Below, piece after piece: positions 55,470 through 64,000 of a DNA stretch of 64,000 nt (position 1 is the stretch's first letter; each line of letters starts with the position of its first letter). The translations under genes and the position numbers were made by a program. The DNA is taken from contig PUQB01000561.1 in NCBI GenBank assembly GCA_003024785.1, positions 1 through 64,000 of the forward strand, read 5' to 3'. The stretch is from Selaginella tamariscina. Taxonomy: Eukaryota > Streptophyta > Lycopodiopsida > Selaginellales > Selaginellaceae. The notes below the pieces were generated by a model that was not told where the DNA came from, searched no databases, and saw nothing but the letters and a program-made list of their open reading frames with translations.

Positions 55470-55925
55470 ATATGTATTGTCGACCCATATCTATTTATGT
55501 AATATAGTATAATTTGTGGAGTAGTGTTTGTGCATTGTATATACATATGAAATGATTGTCTATGTAATATATAATATTGCAGTTTGCCAATATCTATCTG
55601 TCTGTTACAGTATTATCTCCTATACAAGAGTATTTTTGCAATGTATATAGTCATATGTACTTCATGCAAACACTCTGTGATACCATTATATGTATAATAT
55701 ATTTATGCATATAAAATAATATATGTGTACACTATATTGAACATTGTTTGTGCATTGTATATGCAAATATATCATATATTATGCACTGCACAAATCTGTC
55801 TATGTAATACAGTATTGCCGTCCAACCATATATTATATATGTCTATTAAATGCAATATAACACGCGGGGCAAATTGTTTGTGCAATGTATTATGTATATG
55901 CATATATACTAAGGGAAGAGTCTGT
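55470..55925. repeat. Degenerate repeat field, about 110-140-bp period
   Basis: TTTGTGCATTGTATAT recurs near 55527, 55748 and 55879, and GTCTATGTAATA recurs near 55558 and 55798. Linked TATTGCCGTC/TATTGCAGTT words support three to four diverged units. Confidence 0.65.
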
Positions 55926-56098
55926 GCATATTTGTCTTTTAATTAAAATACTAAAGTCTTACGCATATATCTTTCTATTGATACAATAGTAATCTATATT
56001 GCATGAATGATGTAGAAGAGTGATAGGAAGTCAACACATAAAGTCACTGAATAGTCTGAACAACAACAAATCACCATGGTAGCACAACAAATCACCGA

Positions 56099-56225
56099 TC
56101 CACAAGGTCCACCTTGTAAGAAAACCAACAATCCACACAGTCCAACATGTAACAAAACCACCAATCCACAACATCCACCCTGTAACAAAGCCACAACCAA
56201 CAAGGTCCACCATGTAACAAGACGT
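56099..56225 (-). repeat. 33-bp tandem repeat, about four units
   Basis: Units at 56099, 56132, 56165 and 56198 with the core CCACCNTGTAACAAAACCA. The 33-bp period keeps all frames in phase, so the minus strand has long open frames with an 11-residue Trp/Gly/Cys-rich repeat (55994-56461). This is most likely an artefact of the period, not a gene. Confidence 0.85.
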
Positions 56226-56461
56226 ATTTGCCCAACCACCCTGTAAAAACAGCCAATTGAAGTGCCAATCCAAGCCAACATGAAGAAACTAACAAAACTA
56301 ATACGGCAGTCTATGATACATATATTTTTATGTGTAGTTAGTTGTATTAATTCTCTGAGTTTGATCCAGAAGGGTATGAATAGTTCTAATTGGCGTAGGA
56401 CAAAGTCAGATTTTGACAAGGAAGCAATTGAAACACCTTCAACTAAAAAGTTGATAGACAA

Positions 56462-59400
56462 GAAGCGAGTACCACATATAGTGGTGGCTAGAGGATGACA
56501 TTTGTGAAGTCAAGGAACATGTGCACAAGAGATGGTCTTTTGTGGCCCCTAATGAACCCCATGTAGAACCTCCTTGTTATACACTACTTGAGGGCAAGCA
56601 ACCCCATCTTGAATCTGCTAGTCGTGCCATTCTTCAATGATGAAGTCAATAGCACATCAAACCACAAGCATATGAAGAAGCATCTAAATTTAGTCTGAAC
56701 ATCCCATAGTTATCTTACATTTCACACATAACTCCTTCAACATGCTAGTGAGTAACTATGCATGTGTGAGTGTGTGTTTGTATTGGTTCTTTTCTTTAAA
56801 ATTACTTCTCCTCATTAACAGTAGTTGAGAGTAAGACAGACAGAGAGTGAGAGAGAAAATGCAAGAGAGACTGAGAGAGATAAACAAAGATACAATTGTT
56901 AAACAATATGTATAGAGAGTTATATTTAATTCAAATTTGAGTGTGTGTCACTATTTTAGAATTTTTAGGGGATTCCTAAGGAGTTCATGACATCTATCTA
57001 GATCCAGTCACACATATCACATTGATAGACAAAAAAGGAGATACTCATCAAGGTGTCTTAATGCACTTGCCAAGGATGAAAGCGCATGAAGATATAAGGG
57101 TAGATATGGAGAAGGTTGAAAAAGATGTGTAGAAGAGATGAAAATGGATCTAAAGGATGTACTAGTACTTGAAACTGTGAATAGAATGACTTGCAAGCTT
57201 CATTTATTCCCTAGGAAAGGCTATTGATCTTCTTATTGTCTTAGAGACTTAGTCATAGAGCTATGTTTCCTTCATAAATTATAATTGTTTCAAGACAATT
57301 TTTTCCTTGTCGAAATTTAATTTTCAATATTTATATATATATATATATAATATTCCAGATCTATGTATAATATATTGCACTAGAGACTCATCAAAGAGAA
57401 ATGAGACATGTAGATGATAAGCTCTTGATGCACTTTACATTTGACTCCCACTTCAAGAATCCCTTTCTTGGTTTTTGCTCTTCCTTTCCAAACATGAACT
57501 TTTAATCACTATTGCAAAATGTGTGCAGCTCAACCACAACTATGATGTTTGATGGTACCATACTGTAAAAACCCGACAAAAGCAATGTTTGTGATCTCAT
57601 TTTCAATGACAAATACTGAATTGAACAAACAAGCTGTGTCCGATCCAATGAATGCAAGTAATAGATAGTTTACGATGTGACCCCAGTTCCAGCCATGCTT
57701 TGCCACATTGTGGAAGTGTATGAGTAAGCATAATATAATAATATATATAATATCAACATTGTATAATGGAATATACTTAGAGACTCATAGTATATTCCAA
57801 TATTTGATAGTATATACCATATTTTCTTTAAGAAATCAAAATCAATAGACCTAAACCAATGTGAATAAAACCAATGATTTCTGGTTTATGGTCCTGGAAA
57901 ATCATTGTTTTCAAATGGTTCATTCTTTTGTTTTTCTAAATCGTGACATTTCTTTGTGTTTTTGCATGTAAATGCCCATTGACTTCCACTTAAAAATAAA
58001 TAGCAAAAGGGAGCCAAAAACAAAAATGATGTGTTCTAGAGTGATTCTCAATATCACATTCTACCAAACTCAAGAAGTACATGAAAAGCATGACATTCTT
58101 AGAGCCTTGGACATACAAATAGTGGAAAGACCATAAAGTTCCTGGTTTGTACAAATACTTAAGATTAAATATTTTCTTATAGATGATGTTTGAACAAAGC
58201 CAAATGGGAAGATGAAAATGATGAATGTAAGTTCTATTAATGAGCTTCTTTGACATGTGCTAAAATAAGGGTTTGAAATCATTATTAATTATTATAAATT
58301 TTTAGTTAAATAATATTACTAAACAGCAATATTTTTTAATAATATTTTGGTATGGAACTTTGTTAAAATCATCAATAACAATTCCAAAAAGAATATTATT
58401 TTTATATATAAGTTATTTCTGTACTCTTTGAAGATTATAGTTTGTTTTTGTTTATTACTTTAATAAAATATAGTAATTTTTGCAAAAGTCATACCATTGA
58501 CCTTTGTAGCTTTTGATATAAACTACACTATTAAATAATGTTATTAAGCTACATATCTAAGTTAAATAATATTAAATTATGGAACTAAGTTATAATACAA
58601 ATAATTGTGTGTTTCTAATATGGTTTTGTGCTGAATTTGTATTTTAGCTATAGGTGGTTGAGAACAATGGTTTTTGACATAAAACTATGAATAAATGTCA
58701 TCATTTTAGGGTCCTTGTGCTAACACGCTTGTAAATTCAATAGCAAAGATGAGTTATTCTTATGTGTTTGCAATAAATTCATAGTTAATTACATATGAAG
58801 TTAATTAAATGTAATTTTAATATTATTTATACATATAACCATTTGGCTTATAATATAACATAAAGGTTTACATTTTATTGCATGTTGCTTTGTATTCATT
58901 CGATTAAACGCAATTTCACATGGGACTCTTAATTTTAATATAAAATATATGCCTTAAGTGATTATTATTCTATTTAATTAAAATAAAGAACATATGTGTA
59001 CATTAATTTAAATCTTTTTTATCTATAATATTTTTTTTTTTTCTTTCTTAAATTAATAAATATGGATCATATCATCAATGCAATGATCCACCTTGTAAAA
59101 ATTAATATGTAAATAAAAAAGTAATATTCTATATTACTAGTTTGATTACTTTTGAAACAAATAAGATTCTATATTATATATAATAAATAATCTTTATCCA
59201 TATGCATAAGTAAAGATTTTAATGTGTGATAATATTGATATAATTAATGTTGGTCCATTGACACTTACTTATTTTAAAAGTAAGAATGAATTTATGAGTT
59301 TTTTTAATTTGATTAATACTTATATTTAAATTTAGGTCTTTTCACACCAACTATTACGTTAAATTACATTAATAACATGAATTTAACATAACTATTGAGT

Positions 59401-61004
59401 TCATTTCACACATAATATCGTTAAATTAATTAACGGTCTATTGAGATATGAAATTAAATTCACATTTGTATATATTAAATTATGTTATATAACTAAAGTA
59501 TGTTATTTTATATAACCTAAAGCATGTCCCTTTGTGAAAATATTACATTTTAAAGCATATTGTTTAACATAACTATTGTATGTTTAAAACCAAGACGATA
59601 ATGAAATAATTAAATTTTTTAAAATATAATGTGTAATAAATATTTATATGATCAACTTTTATGAATAATGTTTAATCGTTCATATAGTTAAATTCATACA
59701 TAATTTAAGCATAAGAAATTTAATCACATGATATTATTAACACATTATACATAAGAGATTTGATCGCACGAATATTATTTTTATCAAGTGTACACATTTA
59801 TAAACATGTGCATTATCTTATAAATTTATACTACATATAAATGTTTTAATACACACAGTAATTCTAATTATATGTCACATGATAAATCTTAATTCATGTA
59901 TTACATGGTAAGTTTTAAGAAATGACAATTTTTATAATATACTAAAAAATTTAAATATTAAAAATATTTTAAATATGTACTTTTAGTATTATCCCTTCCT
60001 TTATAACGAGATTTACTGATATAATGAATATGAAACTAAATATGTATTTAATTAAAAATATAATAAAAGGGTGAGAAGGATAAACACGATTTATTAAAGA
60101 AATTGAACTAATAAATAATAAGATGAATTTAAAATAAATCAAATAAATGAATTTTTAAAAGAATTAAAATAAGAAGCTCAAAATTATATGACTTATTATG
60201 TGATATTTGGAATAATTAAGTTGGGATGAATCTTGATTTACATTATTCATCAATTTAATAATTAAGAAATTGAATTGTTATGATAAGATAACAAAGTATT
60301 TGAGATTAATACATCTTAAATAAATTATTTGGATAAAATAATTATGAAGATCAAGAGGTAATGAAATATATCGAAAGTTAAATATTATATTATGTAGTTT
60401 ATTATCTACATGAATCCAATAGGTACATGTTATAGAGTAACATTTATATAATAGTTTACCTGAGAACCCTTATCGAATATAAAAAAAATAAATCTTACTA
60501 TTTGTCCAGTGTTATAAATGATTTTATTATAATTTTGTTGAGCATGTGGTTCTAATATGATTGAGATGTGCACAAAAAAAAAACATAAATAATTATCTTT
60601 ATGATAATTTTTATTAATAGCATCATGGAGTGATCTATGCTGTTGAATATATTTTTAATTTTAAACAAATAAATAACTAGGACTCATATGAATGATTAAA
60701 TCTGTGAAGTATACACTTTTTATTTTATACAAATAAATAGTTAAATCTACATATTTCTTAAATGAAATAACAACCAATACAAAAAATAAATAATTGAAAG
60801 CATGTTTCATTTATAAGATTATAAGGTAGTGTAGAACAATGCAAGTTAAATGTAATATAATTATTAATTATTACATCAACTATGCATAACAAATCTTTAA
60901 AAATTTAACCAGCCTAATTTGATTAAGAAATGATTTTGTAAATTTTTTGTTTTTCATTTTTTACGTATTTTTCATCCGTTAAATATATATTTGGCTTGAA
61001 GAGG

Positions 61005-61038
<34 letters not shown>

Positions 61039-61400
61039 GTATGTACATGTATATATGTTGTGTGTGTAAATTTAATACGTTCCTTCCATCACACACTTAG
61101 AAAGCTACATATAATAAGACATATATATTTACAGAATATAGATTGAATTTATGAAGATAACTAGCTCGTAATACTATATTAATGATTTTAAAGAGCTTGA
61201 TTTATAATTTAAAAGAATGTATAAGTATAATTAAATATTTAAAATAATATAAACAATGTATATTTTTAATGATTGTTCTTAAATTCTAAAAATTATATTA
61301 AATTACGGGCATTACTACTATTATTAGACAGCGCATCACACCTTTAAGAACACGCTATATAGAGAGATGATAGATAGAGATATGTTTATGATAAATTAAA
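56462..61400. other. AT-rich intergenic DNA, nothing recognised
   Basis: About 4.9 kb of AT-rich sequence with simple repeats: GAGA-rich at about 56835-56885, TA at about 57335-57350 and (TA)n at 61007-61037. No coding region, LTR pair or RNA gene was recognised. The last few hundred bases may include the 3' untranslated region of TFIIB. Confidence 0.5.
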
Positions 61401-61432
61401 GTGAAATAGCATTTATACACACCTTGCAAATC

Positions 61433-62313
61433 TTAAGGCTGCAGGAGCCTTTTCAAGTCTTCAGGCTTGCAAAACCATTCAGGAACCAATCTCGCCGCAT
61501 GCGGACGCAAATAATTGTACGAGTTCTTTATAGTTGCCTCTGCAACACCAGCAACTCGCGATATATCTGTCCACAATTCCAACAATATAAATATATATTG
61601 TGTATATACACATATATTGCATGTATGTAATATCGTGAATGTACAACACAGGCCTACTATCCGCTAAACAGTCAGCTTCCTAACTACCGTCCCCAAGAGA
61701 GCTTTGTGCGTGTGCGAAATACTTAGTGAAAGTCACATACCTTTCAGAGGCTTCTTGTCGTCAAGAAGTGAGATCATATAGATAGCTGCTGCCGCAATAG
61801 AAATTGGACTCTTTCTGCAAGTACATCAAATAATATGATAAATCAATATTATAAATCAGTATAATTAATATGTACCTGATATCTAGCTCCTCCACTTTTT
61901 TCACTGTCTCGGTAGCAGCTCTTACAGCCTGGTTACTCATTCCCAAATGGAACAGAAACGTCTCTGAAGAAGAAAGGAACAAACACTTATTGTCTAATAT
62001 ATGATGCTATACTGCTTAACGACATATAAGAGTTATAAGACACTTCGAGGGAAATACAATAGAGTAAGGCTGACGATACATCGTATATCTAAGAAATGTG
62101 TAGGCGCGCCCTCATATACACACATACATGAACATAGATTTTCTGGGTGTGTGTACTTACCAGGAAGTCACCAGCATGAATGGAGCCCATGGACAAAGAT
62201 TTTCCCATGTCTTCCTCTAATCGTTTAACAATAAAATTGGTTGCTCGTCCAATCTCCTTCTTAGAGGCTCCGTTAGCAACAGAGTGAATTTCTGCGCACA
62301 AACAAGCATGTCA

Positions 62314-62375
<62 letters not shown>

Positions 62376-63448
62376 CCTGTATATAGTTTATATATAACTG
62401 ATTTAATATTATATGTGTGTTATACTGAAAGATACGACAGTATCTGCGTGTCTACATCTACGTATCATACCTTTAAAAGTTCGAGGTTTATCTTCTTGCC
62501 TACACGCAATATACAAACAGGCAGCTAAGATAGCCTCCTGGCTCCTCCCCCTTATCGATTTCATATCCTCTACTTTCTTGTAAATCTCGTCCGCACGATC
62601 CTTCACACACAAAACGTGTCTGTATTTTAATATACCATAAAATACTACAGTTTATTTAATTAACCTTGCATAAGCTCACTACACATGTTCTGGCAGTTAG
62701 TTAATAGTTAAGGGGTACTACATGATCGTGTAAGTGAACTGAATATGAACTTACTGAGACAGGAGTAATTATCCAGGAGAACGATAGCTGGGAATTTTTG
62801 TCATACACGATGACAAAAATTCCCAGCTATCGTTCTCCTGGATAATTATTCCGTAAATGGAACTTACGAGATACGAATATAACAGCAAAAAAACAGCAAA
62901 CAGCAATGCAACAAAAAGACACTACATACATGTATATGACCAGAAAGTCTACAATAAAAGCCCAAATCTTAAATAATCTACACAACTTACGAGAGAATTA
63001 ACTAGAATAATACGAACCTTGATAGTGGAGACCAATCCTAATCTACAAAAGAAAGAAAACAAGAGTTAAAAAAGGCAAAAGACAGAAAAATGTATACTGA
63101 CCGATCAGCCATGGTCCCAATTGTCTTGAAAGCAGCGAGAAGAACACGGTCGGGGTTAGTCCCATGATTCTGCCACTTCCCGAGGACAGCAAAATCCCCT
63201 TGAGACCCGTTACCTCTTGAAATAGTGGTAGAGAGACCTCCGTCAGTGAGGAGCGGGTTCGAAGGGCCACCCACACGAACAGGATCGTTCGAACCAGAGT
63301 CGTCCGAGAACGTACGCCATTCAGAGCTCTCGTCTATGAAATGCGCCTCAAGAACGAGGCCGCATTCCATACACACCGTATCTCCTGCCGCATGATCTAC
63401 GACTATGTCCACCTCTCGTCGGCAATCCGGACACACAGTCTTCTGCAT
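61433..63448 (-). CDS. TFIIB: Transcription initiation factor IIB, seven coding exons
   Basis: TFIIB bridges TBP on the promoter and RNA polymerase II in the nucleus. Exons (minus strand): 63448-63102, 63042-63018, 62600-62471, 62291-62161, 61963 or 61961 to 61876, 61814-61741, 61566-61433, all with GT...AG introns and compatible phases. The product is about 308 residues, the usual TFIIB length. The zinc ribbon uses C6, C9, C26 and C29 ([19 protein letters not shown]). The B-reader follows ([21 protein letters not shown]). Two cyclin folds follow ([40 protein letters not shown]). The ATG is chosen because the zinc ribbon follows directly. Exon 5 lacks one base relative to the conserved RRFCSHLGMSN, and the neighbouring AG acceptor restores frame. 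This is TFIIB itself, not Brf, since no C-terminal extension exists. Confidence 0.93.
62315..62374. repeat. (TA)n microsatellite in TFIIB intron 3
   Basis: About 60 bp of uninterrupted TA in the intron between exons 3 and 4. Confidence 0.95.
62766..62848. repeat. Perfect hairpin: 39-bp arms, 5-nt loop, in TFIIB intron 2
   Basis: 62766-62804 and 62810-62848 are exact reverse complements around ACACG. The stem includes GAACGATAGCTGGGAATTTT. It lies in the 417-nt intron between the 25-nt exon and exon 3. The size fits a young microRNA-like foldback, a tiny inverted-repeat element, or a fold-back sequencing artefact. Confidence 0.95.
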
Positions 63449-63490
63449 TCTCGCGTCTCCTGATGAAGAGCTTTCGATTCCCTGTGTCCT

Positions 63491-64000
63491 CTACAAAGAT
63501 TGTTGATGCGTTAGAAAGAAAACGGAGACTTTCCACATCTTACCTGAACTGCTCCTCTGCGACGAGGATTTCCGACTCTCTGCGAGATTATCGATGAATT
63601 AGCAAGAAAAAAAGAGAATTTCGATATCTTACCTTATCCCTCCTCGCTGCTCCTCAGCGATGATCCTCCAACGAACAAATGCGACGATTTTGAGCTGCCT
63701 GTGTCCTGTACACAAGATTATCGAGGAATTAGGGAGAAATGAAGAGATTTGCGACTTAGTACCTGCTGAAATTGATTGTGTGTGGCAAAGATTATCGATT
63801 TGCAGACAGCGCTGCTGTTCTATGGTTCACAATTGCGAGATTTTGTGAGAAATGTGAGGATTTCCATACAGAATTCAAGATTTTTTTCGATTCCTCACCT
63901 GATCTTTCTTGCGAGACGCCTCGATTGAGACGCAGTTACTCAGTGGCGCCGTTGCCTTGCTCTCTCTCCCCTCACTAGGGTAAAAGCTAGAAACTAGGGC
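63491..64000 (-). promoter_or_regulatory. TFIIB 5' leader with duplicated exon-intron modules
   Basis: Read on the minus strand, splice-like signals define introns 63898-63706 (193 nt, GTGAGG to TACAG), 63632-63580 (53 nt, GTAAGATATCG to CGCAG) and 63543-63491 (53 nt, GTAAGATGTGG to TGTAG). They separate non-coding exons 63705-63633 and 63579-63544 from the first coding exon. The two 53-nt introns and the last 57 nt of the first are copies of one another (TCTTGCTAATTCATCGATAA-like core). The flanking exon pieces also repeat (GACACAGG, GAGGAGCAG). No TATA box was found at the right edge; the promoter is probably at or beyond the window end. Confidence 0.6.

Noticed and set aside
55994-56461. 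155-codon minus-strand open frame with Trp/Gly/Cys repeats
   Set aside because: It is kept open by a 33-bp tandem repeat whose period is a multiple of three. Other minus-strand frames in the same stretch are also open, and no domain is visible.
63760-63765. A 3-nt leader exon between two TFIIB leader introns
   Set aside because: Splicing from 63898 directly to the acceptor at 63706 explains the same signals with one 193-nt intron.

Overview
The window looks like nuclear DNA of a land plant. It is AT-rich, crowded with decayed Ty3/gypsy and Ty1/copia retrotransposons, and holds a spliced plant-type TFIIB gene, a decayed chlorophyllase gene and a B3 DNA-binding-domain fragment. The sequence alone does not settle which plant group. 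Very short introns (47-61 nt) and gypsy elements that do not fit common angiosperm patterns leave a non-seed plant possible, but that is inference.

Layout. 1-0.8 kb: 3' end of a copia pol relic. 2.3-4.74 kb: 3' part of a minus-strand gypsy relic, with a minisatellite in its presumed LTR. 7.36-9.5 kb: plus-strand gypsy relic, cut at its right end by a larger element. 9.5-20.86 kb: a defective minus-strand gypsy element with its own LTRs, carrying inside its gag a complete nested chromodomain gypsy element (13049-19332) with LTRs, polypurine tract and a perfect ATAAT target-site duplication. 20.87-29.97 kb: another minus-strand gypsy element with 580-bp LTRs, four zinc knuckles and a 2.2-kb region after integrase. 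32.3-37.23 kb: a compact plus-strand gypsy element with 161-bp LTRs. 38.7 kb: a 183-bp internally deleted solo LTR related to the chromodomain element. 40.2-43.5 and 52.6-55.1 kb: two diverged relics of one DNA-transposon-like (CMC/Tnp2-like) gene. 43.9-45.6 kb: a second, partly intact reading-frame set. 45.66-47.74 kb: a 2.08-kb near-perfect inverted repeat. 48.3-49.3 kb: an array of palindromic ATTTATCC-type units, with a smaller copy near 31.2 kb. 51.2-52.1 kb: chlorophyllase pseudogene. 56.3-61.4 kb: AT-rich DNA without recognisable genes. 61.4-64 kb: TFIIB on the minus strand with an elaborate 5' leader.

The only plausible cellular gene is TFIIB, the general RNA polymerase II initiation factor. 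It reads as seven coding exons giving about 308 residues. One exon has a 1-nt deletion that can be absorbed by a neighbouring AG acceptor, one intron holds a perfect 39-bp-arm hairpin, and the 5' leader contains duplicated exon-intron modules. Everything else is mobile DNA or its debris.

The strongest unusual signals are: a 13-nt self-complementary primer site in the chromodomain element that fits Tf1-type self-priming with the predicted transcription start; a strong excess of the word CCTGTA/TACAGG through that element's coding region; the 2-kb inverted repeat that would fold into a long dsRNA; and the duplicated leader introns of TFIIB. Coordinates of decayed elements are approximate where a boundary is not marked by a repeat or splice signal. 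All word counts were made by eye.
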